Positions 36,169 to 50,295 of a stretch of DNA of 64,000 bases are shown one piece after another. The stretch is from Vermamoeba vermiformis (Eukaryota > Tubulinea > Echinamoebida). The stretch lies in assembly GCA_045837725.1 (NCBI GenBank), contig JBEWZL010000006.1:62001-126000 (forward strand), given 5' to 3'. The notes beneath the pieces are model-generated. The model made no database searches. It was not told the origin of the DNA and was given only the letters and a program-made list of their open reading frames with translations. A program made the position numbers and the translations under genes. Numbering within the stretch: position 1 is the stretch's first letter; each line of letters begins with the position of its first letter.

Positions 36169-39100
36169 CTATTCCGAATCTGACTCAAAAATGAATTCTT
36201 TCATGAACACGGCGCTTATATCCAGCGGCAACGTCTTCATAAGTGACTTGGCCCTAATTCTTAGGTCTGTAGCTGAAGTGTCAAATTAGTTGCATTAAAC
36301 AAGTCAACGTACCTTCGATCGCTACTCCCGTTCGAAATTTTATTCGGATCCGTAAGTCCTGCACGATAAATTACTCCGTATTTTTTATTTGTATAGGCAT
36401 ACCTGGAAATTTTGATGGTCTATTCTTGAACTAAGTATCGCGCAAACTCGTGTAGCGTCGTTCTGCATCCGTTAGCCAAATTTAAATTTGATTTAAATAT
36501 TATACCTTATCTTCTTCGCTCCCTGCTTCAAAAGATTCGACAATCCAATTGTCTAGCGTTGAATCATGAACAGAAGCCGATGATATGTCTTTAGATCTCA
36601 ACGCCAAGATCAAGCCGATGAAAGACGCAAACTAAAAGGTGCATAATTAGCAATCCATATTCTATTGTATTAATTATACTTACTGATACGGGTAAAGGAT
36701 ATGGTTCAGCATACGCGAGCTTCAGGCAATCAATTAAGCCGGAGAGCTCAGCTCTGTTTACCACCGGGTTGAGCAACATGGATCTCGCAGCCTAAGCATA
36801 AGTTAGCTACTCAAATAAGCCAAATGATAGTAGCCGACAAGCCCATCTTACTGTAATGATAAGGGAGGTATAATCGATATGTCTTCTGTATCGAGCATCC
36901 ATGTTTCTGCTGCTCGAGATCCGTGCCCTAACGACTTCAATAGTCTTCTTCGCGAAAAAAGCTCGTTGTCCGAACGACAAAGAAGGTACAAGATCTTCAT
37001 ATAGCATATTAATAGGACCGACTTTGCTCTTTTTGTAGTGGTCTTGAGATTGGTACTGGAGGCAACAAGTTAAAATTTTTGCTCGAGTGCCTAACATTTT
37101 GGGATCGGATCTGAGATCCATCGCAATATGAATCAGACTCTTAATACCCGCTTTGCATAAGGCATCCTTGTCCGGCTAAATAGCTGTCGTTAAAACCGAT
37201 TGACTAATTACGTAATAAGTTCTTACCCTCGTAATTTTGAGGTACGAATGAAACACCTTAATTTGAGGTTTGATTTCTGGCTCATTTTTGAACAATCCGC
37301 GGATAAATTCCATCGTATTTTGATCGATTTGTTCTTTTTTGCAAGCCTTCTTTAATCTCCGATATCTTTTTCGAATTTTCTTTTCGTCTTGGGGCTCGGT
37401 GGTCGGTTCCTTTGTTTCGAGTAACTTGAATAGCTCCAATATAGCCGATATCATGCTATTAATTTCTTCAGTTTTGTTCTGATTCTTGAAAACCTCGTAA
37501 AATATGTCGCCACAAAACGCGTACAAGTGCGCCATCGAAATTGCCTTGTTTTCCTTTGCCTCTTCGATAAACTTAATGACATCGTCTTGAAATTTCATGC
37601 CGAGGGCGTTATAACCTAATTAATAGCGTTCAACCAAATCAGTACTTATATGAAAATTTGGCGGACATCACGTACCAGCGCGGATGTAGAATGAAATGTA
37701 CTGTTCTGGAGAGCTGGGTGGGAAACTGGACTTAAGGCATTCATATGCCCTTTTTAATATTCTAATGTCCTAAATAAAAGCGCGTTATGTAACAAATGCC
37801 AATTTTAATAATTTTTTTCTTACTGTCATTCGTTCTTTCCAAATAAAGGCAATTTTATGTATGTATTTGACATTTCTCAAAATAGAATCAGACATAGAGC
37901 CGTTGATACTCATTGCCAGCCCACATCGACTTGTGAATTTTTCGATCTGCTTGTTCGATATGAATTCACTCGGAAATCTCGAGACTAACCTATAGACAGG
38001 TTCCATAATGTAATAATATCTATATACAAGTTAGTTATCAAGAAAAATACTAAAATGTACCGTGGGACAATACCTTGTTCGCGCCCTTTGTTCAGCGGAG
38101 CACAACAACTCGTCAAATAAAAAGCTCACGTCACGCTTTTTCAACTCTAACTGTTGCTTTGACAATAACAATTTGACCGCGAGGACCAAGCCTGCATAGC
38201 GCACGTCCTCGGACTTCTTGCGTAACGCTTCAAGGGCCAAACTACAATTCGGTAATTAGACAAAATATAAATATCTTAATATCGTGGTGAAAATATGTGC
38301 AGTCTCTTTGAAAGGGAAAGGGCTGCAGTCGTAATCGTTACTGTGAAAAAATTGTTGACACGTGTCAAAATGTCAAAAGTGTCAAAAAACTTACGCAATT
38401 AACCTAGCAGGCAGTTGATGCGTATCATTTAGCATCTGGAACACACCAATCGCTGACGTTTGTTGCAGCTCGTTGTCTGTTTCATGAAAACTCTCGAGAA
38501 TGATGTCCGACAAATACTCGATCATTTCTAAATAAGGAAATTCTCGTTAATGACACTGAATGATCGTTAAAGTTTCGTACCGTTTAATTGCGGGGAATTT
38601 TTGTTCAAAAGCGGAAAAACGATGCAGCTGCCGAATTCTCTGCTCGGGTAGATCCAATCCCAATGATCACGCCACTGATCATTTTGTCTCGGTTCTTCTT
38701 CAACACCATGTTGTATCATTTGTAATACTAGGTTCTTAAACACCGCTTTTGATTCTTCGTTGTATTCTTGGATCAGCTGAAATTGTTTGCACGTGCTATG
38801 AAAATATTCGTATTGTAATTCAGGAACGTCAAGTTCTTGTGATATTTTCCATAACTGCTTAATTAATCTAAAAATTATAATTAGTATTTATATAATCAGA
38901 ATACTGTTAGACTTACTCAAGATCCGCCGAATCCGATCCGAAATACTCCATGTTCGAAAAGTAGGCAGCTGTATGCGATAAAAGGCCAAGTTTTCTATTG
39001 CTTATAAATATAGGCAGCAATTTAAGCAAAAAACTCGTTAAACTGTACTCGAAGTGGTGGATGTACTTGAAAAATTGTTGAAAGTTCTCGACCGACAATT

Positions 39101-39814
39101 CGGAGTTCTCTATCTAACCAAATCGAAGGTATTATAATACTATATGAATATATGATATGTATTTTAGATCTCTTACCAGGAAATCACGCTCCATCTCCTT
39201 CCATTCGTTAACCTCGTGGAGGATCAAGCAAAAATAAGATCTGAATAACAATAAATTTAGTGTATAATGCTGTATCGGTGCGATATATATATACCTGAGA
39301 CTATAGTATGTTTCCCAATCCGCCTCATTGCCATCTAAAGTAATAACGTCGATTGTTAACTACCAGTCCAGAGATGTGACCGGTTAAACGACTTACCTGA
39401 TGGAAACACGTATGGATGGGCATTATCATACATCCACTTTTTATTTGTAATGTTTTTTATTGGCAAATCTTCGCCCCATCGAGCGAAGCAAGCTGATCTC
39501 CAAAACTGCCTATTCCGGGTGACGTTTCTGAACCTCGAACAGACTAAAAAATATTTTTATTTAATTTGCAATATTAAATAAACGAATAAGAATGCAAAAA
39601 TTTTAAGTTAGGGTTTTCTAGAAATAAAAAAGAAAATACATCCGTAAAATAATTCAATTTAGCAAGATGTCGTACCACCTATTTCAGGCGAGTAGGCTAA
39701 AATTTGTTGCAGCAACTCGTCAGGGAGCATATCAAAGTAATTTAATTGAGACTTGATCCGTTTGGTGGATCTATCGTCGATCGAGTCCTTCGCGGGTCTT
39801 TTGTTACTACGCAT
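36169..39814 (-). CDS. F-box protein with long helical-repeat body
   Basis: About 17 minus-strand exons from ATG 39814 (MRSNKRPAKDSIDDRSTKRI, a basic, NLS-like start) to a TAG at 36169. The F-box is LNYFDMLPDELLQQILAYSP followed by LRCSRFRNVTRNRQFW after an intron. The rest is almost all amphipathic helices with leucine spacing, such as LALEALRKKSEDVRYAGLVL and NRAELSGLIDCLKLAYAEP, in keeping with ARM/HEAT-like repeats. One exon has a strongly basic segment, KKIRKRYRRLKKACKKEQ. An SCF substrate adaptor is the natural guess. The exon 36110-36250 tail RIRAKSLMKTLPLDISAVFM is assigned by frame only. No named orthologue was recognised. Confidence 0.75.
38356..38367. promoter_or_regulatory. Palindrome TGACACGTGTCA (intron)
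   Basis: Exact copy in an intron of the F-box/helical-repeat gene, followed within 20 bases by two TGTCA half-sites (AATGTCAAAAGTGTCAAA). Confidence 0.7.
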
Positions 39815-40104
39815 GATTAAATATACAACTACGCATGCAAACTCGAGTGCCACACAGTTTTGAAGTGGTACTAGTGTGTCAGCTCAAAATAGAAAAGTGT
39901 GCAAACGAAAAAAAAAATTAACGCGCCAACCCTGGTTAATTTTTTTAACCATTAGACCACGATTTAAGCACAACATAACGACAGTACTAATAACTATATA
40001 ATTTGCACGCTGCCAATTTTGTGTTCAACCAACGACTGTGGCTTGTTAATGGAACATAGTAGAGAAGGTTCGTACAACAGTCATTCCTCTTTAATTTTCA
40101 GAAT

Positions 40105-42089
40105 TTGATTCTGGACATTGTTTTGCAGCTGAAATTATCATTATTTAATTTATTGCCACCAGCACCCACTAAAAATTGGACAACAGCCCAAGTTGTAAAT
40201 TGGGCTCAAAGATGCAATTTTACTGAGGCTGAAATCCAACTGATTCAAGAACACAGATTGAATGGAGTCAAACTTGCAGCCTTGCCAGATAGGCAGTTCA
40301 TCCAAGACTTAGGCTTTGCCAAGACAACATCCCACCTAATTTGGGCTGTCATTGATTCAATCAGTAAGCACAAAGTGCCACATTGCCACATAATTGTACT
40401 GATTATCAACTTTTCAGAGCAAAGTTCAGAAGGGTCAGAAATCATGCAGTTAAAAACACAAGTCACAGCATTGAAAGAACAAGTGGTTGCATTGACAGGA
40501 CAGTTAACAGTGCTCAAATTAAAGGACTCCTCACCTTCATCAGCTGCACAACTTGTTGCTGTCATTACCAAGGAGGATACTGCAGAATGCTTCAAAGGCT
40601 TACACAATGCAACTAACTATGATGAATTTCAACCAAATGAAGGCAATCTCATCCAGCAAATAATTGAGCACTTCTGCTCTGCCAAGTTGAAGCTGATTGA
40701 CACCCATGAAAGAGGTCTAATTTCAATGGAAAACAAACCTGGCATTTGTGTGGTTGTGAACAAACCAAAAAGTCAGCTATCTGCTCTTTCAGTTGTAGCT
40801 GTTATGGAATTGACAAAAGTGAACTTAACAGCTGCAAGAGGACATGTAGTCAAGGACCTGTTGGAATTAGCTGATTTGCAGCCAAATAGGGCAAGTTTTA
40901 TGGGAATCTTTGCAGACAAAGAACAAGTTGGATTTTTAAGACTTACCAAAACTGCAAATGCTGCAAATCCAATCACTTTTGTCCAATCTTCAATGATGCC
41001 CTGGTCTGAAGGTTTGCACTTTTACTTTACAACCTTGGCTAATCATACTTGTAGGATCAACTTGGTTGTGGAAGTTGTTGAATTCAGGTGCAGACCTTCT
41101 TGGTTTCATTCCTCCAGGGGCATTGAAAATAGACACTACCATCTTCACAACACAAAGGCACAAACATTCTGACAGCATGATTTGCAGACTTGAAGATCCA
41201 TTGGTTGATGGGACAAGTAAAGGTCATGCTGTCATAGCACCATGCTGGATTGAAGACTCAGCTCACATGTCTCCAGAAGTGGGAGTAATCAAGTACAACA
41301 AAACTGGAGATAAAGAAGAAATTGCCAGAGAAGTGCAAGCACTTGAGAGACTCCAAGATGCAAATGAATGGGTAGATATAAGTGCAAGTCATCCATTGTA
41401 AGTTGCTTGCTTTTGTTCAAAACTTGACTAATTCTAGATTACTTCCTGTTCCAATTCTTCTTGGACATGGTACCACACCAGTGGAAAACTATCCATACAT
41501 TGTAACCTTACCACTTGGAGCCCCACTCACTGAGATTCAAGACTTTGTGTCTTTTGCCAATGAGCTGAACTTAGCACTTGTGTATGCACACTCAAAGGGC
41601 CTGTATCATGGGGATGTTGCTCCAAAAAATGTGGTGATGCATTGCAACAAGCCAGTGTTGATTGACTGGGGCTATGCAATGACTATAGGAGAGGTGATTT
41701 TAGGCTTTACAGGTACATTGACCTTTGCATCAGTTGCTGTCACAAACCTTCATGGGAAAATCAAGGCCTACACCTATCAGGCACGTGATGACTTTGAGTC
41801 ACTGTTTTTCACACTGCTGTATCTTGCCTCAGGGAATTCTCTGCCTTGGACTAAGAATGACCTGCCTCCAGGTACTAGTTTGGCTTACATGAAAAAGTTG
41901 GCTGTTACCACAGAATGGAAGAACACTGCAAAAGCCATTGTGAACATGGACTTACTTACTTTGTTTGATACCATGCAAATCAAGCTGTTTGGTGATTTGT
42001 CAGCACCAGTGACAAGTTTGATTGATGGTGCAGAAGAAGAGATCAAGAGGCGCATGGATGATCCAAAATCAAGCTTGAAAGTTCTTTAA
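40105..42089 (+). CDS. SAM-domain / Crinkler-like atypical protein kinase, CpG-depleted
   Basis: Four exons keep one frame: 40105-40363, 40418-41011, 41055-41397 and 41438-42089 (615 residues). The introns are only 54, 43 and 40 bases. Residues 20-85 form a SAM domain (NWTTAQVVNWAQRCNFTEAE, LAALPDRQFIQDLGF). A short coiled coil follows (MQLKTQVTALKEQVVALTG), then a mixed domain, and a C-terminal kinase-like domain. That domain has HSKGLYHGDVAPKNVVMHC as catalytic loop, VLIDWGYAM in place of DFG, and RDDFESLFFTLLYLASG. This layout resembles Crinkler (CRN) proteins and fungal FunK1-type kinases of chytrids and related microbes. No ATG opens the frame, so the 5' end is missing or lies in an unseen exon. 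It holds just 2 CpG in about 2 kb, unlike its neighbours. Confidence 0.78.
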
Positions 42090-42170
42090 AAGGCTAACTA
42101 GTGAATCATTATAAGTATAAACATTTAGTAATAGTACAATGTATAGTATTTATCAATTAGTGTCCTTGTT

Positions 42171-44790
<2,620 letters not shown>

Positions 44791-44968
44791 GTTGCTGATT
44801 CAATAGCACTCGCTCAAATAATATAATACAGGTAAAATATACAAGTCCTTTTGTCGTCAATAAAGGCTCGGCGGTCCAATAATTGGGCTGGAGTTGCGTA
44901 AACTAATTTGAATAAAAGCGCGGGAAAAACTCGCTAACGGTTCCGCGGCTCATTTTTTGCAATCCAAA

Positions 44969-46095
44969 ATGAGCAAGAGAAAAGTTGGTATTGTTGGCTA
45001 TGGTAGCTTAGGTCAATTCTTGGCCCAGAAGATCATAGATGATCAAAAGATTAATGCAGAACTTGAGATCGCATTTATTTGGAACAGATCGGTAGACAAA
45101 ATCGCCAATGACTCAAAAATTGATAAAAAATTAATTTTGGAAGATTTATCACAATTCCCTTCGCGAGGAGCTGGTATGGTGATTATTGATACACCCCTCA
45201 CCGATCTAAAATTTGATCTCGATCATTTTAGACATCATTGTCGAAGTAGCTCACCCTGATATCACTGCTAAATACGGAGGTAATATTATATAATTTTGAA
45301 ATGATTTTCCTGCCTAAACTAACGTGACATGTTGCAGTTGAATTTTTGAAACACGCGGACTTTTATGTCGGATCTCCTACAGCCTTTGCTGACCCTGTTG
45401 TCGATAAATCTGTTCGCGAAGCTGCTACTAAATACGGTAAGCATGACTATTAATTACTGCAAAGCTTAGCTAAGACGTTCTGGATCAGGAATTTACGTTC
45501 CCGCTGGCGCGTTGTGGGGTGCTGAAGACATTAAGAAAATGGCTGATAGAGGCACTTTGAAGGGCTTAACAGTCACAATGAAGAAGCACCCCGACAGCTT
45601 GAAGGTCTTGGGGCCTTTGCAAGCTAAACTCGATGCTTACACACCTGACGCCGAGACCGTTTTGTTCGAAGGTAACACGTGCCCGAATTTTCACTTGCAA
45701 GGTCCTAAATTAACAATCATAATGCAATATAGGAAGCGTTAGAGACTTGTGCCCTCTTGCACCCAACAACGTCAACACCATGGCATGTGCTTCATTGGCT
45801 GGACATAACTTGGGCTTCGATGGCACCAAGGCAAGATTGGTCGCGGATCCAAGATTGAACTCCCACGTCATCGGTAAGATACCACTTTTAATGCCTAAAA
45901 ATACTAACAATGTTATGCACTTTAGTTATTGAAGTCGTTGGTCCCTCCGTTGATGGTTTGGGCAACTTCACCGTCAAGACCGAACGTGTCAATCCTGCTG
46001 CTCCTGGCGCAGTCACTGGCACTCAAACTTACGTTTCATTTTTGAGCAGTTTGTTGAAGGCTCACGGCAGAGGACGCGGTCTTCATTTTTGTTAA
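44969..46095 (+). CDS. ASPDH: L-aspartate dehydrogenase (NadX/ASPDH-like)
   Basis: Oxidises L-aspartate with NAD(P)+ to iminoaspartate/oxaloacetate. Exons 44969-45173, 45232-45279, 45338-45436, 45489-45671, 45733-45873 and 45926-46095 sum to 281 residues. The Rossmann motif is KVGIVGYGSLGQFLAQKI. The family core follows: GADIIVEVAHPDITAKYG, FYVGSPTAFADP, GIYVPAGALWGAEDIKKM, FEGSVRDLCPLAPNNVNT with MACASLAGHNLGFD, then ARLVADPRLNSHVIVIEVVG. The NVNTMA block and the DP in VADP are standard family features. In some groups the enzyme feeds NAD synthesis. Start MSKRKVG was chosen over an ATG three codons upstream in poorer context. The convergent neighbour ends 52 bases past its stop. Confidence 0.93.
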
Positions 46096-46147
46096 TAAAT
46101 TTTTCAATCTTTACGGGTAATTATGTACAAGCGGTTTTATTGTATTT

Positions 46148-48162
46148 TTACTGCGGTTCTACTATCGCATCAAAACTAAACGTTATATTGGTGTAATCGA
46201 AGTTATCGTCTACGAGTGAATCGGGCGATACTGAGGTAAAGGCATTAGGACTTTCATTACTTTCTTCGGATGCGGAACTTGGCACAGCTTCCAATCCCAC
46301 AGCTGGTAATTCAACGATTGAAGGATGGGCAACTTGGTGATTCGGCGACAATACTAGGTCACCATTAGGGTAAAAGTTCAAGCCTCGTGATACTGAGGCG
46401 TAAGGAATAACAGTTTCATCGACCATTTGCATAATTTTGTCTGCGGTCATAATTCTACTTCCATCGGGTGCAAAAAGCTAAAATAAACAATTATTAGTAT
46501 TAAAGTCTCGAGAAGAGTAGCTTTTGACACACTTACTGAAGATAGACCGCGCATGGCCTTTCGGAAAGTGATGCGAGGCAGCGAGTAGTAACGCATCAGT
46601 GTCTCTTTGAAAGCAAGTTCGTGCTCGCGCATGTTGTTCAGTCGGAAGTAGATCTCGGCCTTAGCCATACTGAACCACACAGAGAAGAACGACTTCGTCT
46701 CGTGCGTCAATCTGTCCGTGCCAAGCATGAGCTCTGCAACATTAATCCTGCCTTGAAGCTCGTACAGCATTTCCGTTGAAAGTGCTCCAGGGACTAGTAC
46801 TCGTAGTGCTGAATAAATGACAGAGAATTCTTTCATTACTTGGTTCAACGGCTCTTTCTGTAATAGCAAAACCGTTAGTAAAAACTTGACACGTGTCACA
46901 AAGTGTCATAATAGGTCACTTACCGCTGTTACAGCACTCATCTTAGTCATCCAATAATCGCGTTCTGATGGTGAAGATGACTTCGACAGCAAGAAGGACA
47001 AGGCGCTAATAAAAATTAGCAATTATTCTCGTTCATGAACGAATCAAGTTAACGTACTTTGCCAGTAGCTCTGGATCGTCAATATACGATTCAAATTGTT
47101 GGACCAGTTGAATCAAGTACGGAGATAGTTGTTTGACGGCGTCGCCAGTACCAGTGTATTTGAGGTAATTCGATAAACTCATCAATTCGTGGACCAATTG
47201 TTTGGCGTATCTCGGAATAAAATGAACTTCTCTTTGATGGAATAAAATATTGAAGGCAGCGTTAATGACGAGCAGTAAATGATTCGCCACGTCCAAGTAC
47301 GTAATTTCTTCGTCGATAGCCCGAATGCCTATGCAATTAAAGTAAATCAGTATTTTTCTACGGAGATCCCGCATAAAATAAATTTTAAAAATAAATCGAT
47401 TAATTAATAGACCGACGTACCGTGTGCATATACTAATGAGGATTGGAAGAATTGCATGACAATGCCACTGCTTTCTTGCTTTAAAAATTCGTTGATCTTC
47501 AAGGGCGTATTGTACATGATGACTCTCCATATCAATTGATTAACTGAATCAGCTGCGTCTATATTTAAATTGTATGTAGGAATAACGCCGCAGTTGAAGC
47601 AAGTAATGAATGCTTGGCCTAATCGATAAACAATATTTTCATCGCGGATGAAGCTCCAACTGATGTCTGAAAATTGATCCATCATCGGTGATTGGTCAGC
47701 ATTGAGACATAGACCAGTATTATTTGGATTTAATAGCAAAGTTCGTAAATAACTCGCTGGATCTAGGCTGGACAGCGATAATGATTTTGGTGTCGGATCT
47801 TCTTGTTTTTGTAAAAGGTCGAAATATTGTTTCTTCCAATGTTCTTCTAGTCTTTTTTGTATTTCTAGTTCCACTTTCAACTTTGACACGTCTTCTCCGC
47901 CCCTGCGTTCACTGATCAGATTTACTTCGGATTCATCATCGTGGTCTGCAGCAGCTGTAATAGTCTCTCGTCTCTTTTTCTTAGGCTTAGGTCCACGTTT
48001 ATGTTGCTCGCTAGTAAAATTACAAGGGAATCCTCGTCGTTGACATTGGATGCAGGGCATCACGCCTTCGCAGCGGATCTTGCGCTTCTTGCAAAAATCG
48101 CAGGCCTTAGCAGCGAAGGGCATCACTTTGCGTACTTCTGAAGTCGAGCTTTCGTCACTCAT
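46148..48162 (-). CDS. Zn(II)2Cys6 transcription factor with fungal-type middle region
   Basis: Start ATG 48162, TAA 46148, about five minus-strand exons. The binuclear zinc cluster is CDFCKKRKIRCEGVMPCIQC followed by QRRGFPC, spacing C2C6C6C2C6C exactly as in Gal4-type factors. It is followed by a basic stretch (KRGPKPKKKRRE), a short coiled coil (LEIQKRLEEHWKKQYFDLLQ) and a large helical region like the fungal-specific transcription factor domain (FSDISWSFIRDENIVYRLGQ, RQAKQ-like helices). The acidic C-terminus has ASEESNESPNAFTSVSPDSL, a possible activation domain. Such factors are best known in fungi but also occur in amoebae. One intron at 46887-46898 carries an exact copy of the palindrome TGACACGTGTCA. 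Confidence 0.88.
46887..46898. promoter_or_regulatory. Palindrome TGACACGTGTCA (intron)
   Basis: Exact copy in an intron of the Zn2Cys6 factor gene, followed by an extra half-site AAGTGTCA. Confidence 0.7.
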
Positions 48163-48932
48163 CGCTGTTTTAAAGTATTGTCAGAATTTTTTAAAATTTG
48201 AAAAACTCTCGACAAGAAAATATCTTATTATTATTAGTATTTATCTGTTAATTATCGCGTAATTAATGGATTTATTCGCAAGGTCATGAAAATTTAATTA
48301 ATTTAAAGCGGATCTCTTTTCCCGTTCAATTTGGATCAATAAATAACGTTCGGAAGTAATACTAAATTATTTAATTACTAATTATTATAATTAACTCACC
48401 TTTTATTCGAATCTTGTTGTGATCTGATGGTTTATAATGTCTGAAAAGGAAATGTGTGGACGTTCGAGAGTCTCTGAGAACCGGAGAAACGGAGAAATTG
48501 AAATCCATCAGATCGGACTCCCACATAACGCTGTCTATACGATGGTGCTAATTATTCGATCATAGAACTCCATTGAAAAAGAAGCGAGCTAGGATCAGTG
48601 GGAAATCCACGAGCACGAACACTTTTCATTGTCAATAAGGGCTACTGGAGGTTAATTATGCAATAAAAATTCAAAAATAATCCATGGTAAAATATTTTAG
48701 CCCTCAGAACGGAAAAGTTGCTGTACCCACGTAATCTATTTCAACAAACGGTCTGCACACTCCCCGTGCGACCTCTGGACTAGTCTATATTACTTCCTGT
48801 TTAAACCATATTTAGTAGCGAGTGTTAAGTTAGGCTTTTGTGGTGATTTATTCAATCGTATCGAATAAAATCTTTTTTTTATCGCTTCAAGTACGAAACA
48901 ACAGCTCGATCCAATTAATAACAAATAACAAT
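48163..48932. promoter_or_regulatory. Divergent promoter region, 770 bases
   Basis: Between the Zn2Cys6 factor start (minus) and the EF-hand gene start (plus). A GC-richer patch around 48721-48800 stands out from its AT-rich surroundings and may be a 5' UTR or promoter of the EF-hand gene. No frame or RNA gene was supported. Confidence 0.5.
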
Positions 48933-49939
48933 ATGGCTTTAGCTAAGATGCACGATGACGTTCGAGAAGATCTCACTGAGAGCTTCAATATGTTTGCCAA
49001 GAAGGATGGCCAGATCACTGATATTGTCAGTTATGCCAAGCTAATGCGCCAAATCGGTCAAAATCCCACTCCTGCTGAATTAGTTGATCAATTCAGAGGT
49101 CCATTGACATTGAATGCATTTTTGGAACGGATGGCCAATACAATGGTAACAGAATCTGCTTTATTTGAATACCCAATAACGCCAAACTATTTCAATTAAT
49201 TATACTGTGATCGTATAAAGCGGTTTTTACGCTTAAAGGCAAACAGAATCATTATTCAAATTATGCTGGATGCCAACCCAAAAAATCTTCATAAAATATC
49301 GGTTAAAGATTTTCTAAGTATATAACAAGCGTAATAATAATTCCATAATAATTGTAGTACTCGTATTTTCAAGTTTATAATAATTCTTTGACCTTAATAT
49401 CGTTATTTTACTGATGCCGATCTTTGTAAATTTCAGGTGAAAGAAGACACCAAAGAGGATGTTGTTGAAGGTAATATTAATCATTCATATATCACTATTT
49501 ATGCAAATTCGCATTTTACCTGCTCGTCAAATTTCTTACTGGCGACATCAAGCCAGATCTCAATTTTTGACATTCTTATTGCAGCGATCGCTTTATAACC
49601 AATTTATTATATATGGCTAGTATATGCATCTACTAATATTGTTTTTAAACAGCTTTCAAGGTCTACGACAGGCAAGTTTCGGAAACAAATCCATGCAACA
49701 ATAGGCCTACGCTTTATTGGCGACCAAATAATTATTATATATATGATAGATCATAATATTAACGATATTATTCGCTTAGTGCTGGTAACGGAACGATTCA
49801 AATGACAGATCTTCGATTTTTGTTGAAGAACCAAGGAGATAAATTGGACAGCGATCAAGTCGAAGAAATTATGAACAGATTGCCTTCGCGTAACGGTGTT
49901 TTGCATTATAGAGACGTCGTCAACCAATTCTCAAATTAA
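48933..49939 (+). CDS. EF-hand protein, calmodulin / myosin light chain type
   Basis: Four exons: 48933-49145, 49437-49470, 49653-49671 and 49780-49939, 141 residues. The body is KMHDDVREDLTESFNMFAKK, ITDIVSYAKLMRQIGQNPTP, LTLNAFLERMANTM, then a third EF-hand joined over two small exons (VEAFKVYDSAGNGTIQMTDL), whose loop starts D-S-A-G-N-G-T-I, and a degenerate fourth hand (NRLPSRNGVLHYRDVV). The size and the poorly calcium-binding first hands fit a myosin light chain better than calmodulin. Exon 3 is only 19 bases, and its donor is GC rather than GT (AG|GCAAGT at 49672), a known minor class. Confidence 0.85.
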
Positions 49940-50295
49940 GGAAGTTTTTGTTCGAACGAGATCCAAGATCGAACTTCAGTATTGCTTGTCTGTCGTGGCG
50001 TAGCAGTACAACTTATTTAATTATAATATTATAACCCTTGTACTAATTAATAAACATATTTCAAATCGAGATCCTGCAATACAATTCACTGAAGGAAAGA
50101 TCTACCTTAATTTTGCTTATTCGTCGCTCTCATCCGCCTATTAGTGCTTTATATATAATAACTACTATATAAAAGCGATAAGTCATTCGAATTTGAACTT
50201 TTTTGGTCGTACTAGCCGTTGCAAAAAAAATGAAAAAATCATTGCCGCATTATTTTCGAGTTATTTTTATTATAATCGAGCGAATATACAACATA
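49940..50295. other. Intergenic region, 356 bases
   Basis: 3' end of the EF-hand gene and promoter of the HMG-box gene, both on the plus strand. Nothing further is visible. An in-frame ATG at 50230 would lengthen the HMG protein with a hydrophobic leader, judged unlikely. Confidence 0.5.
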
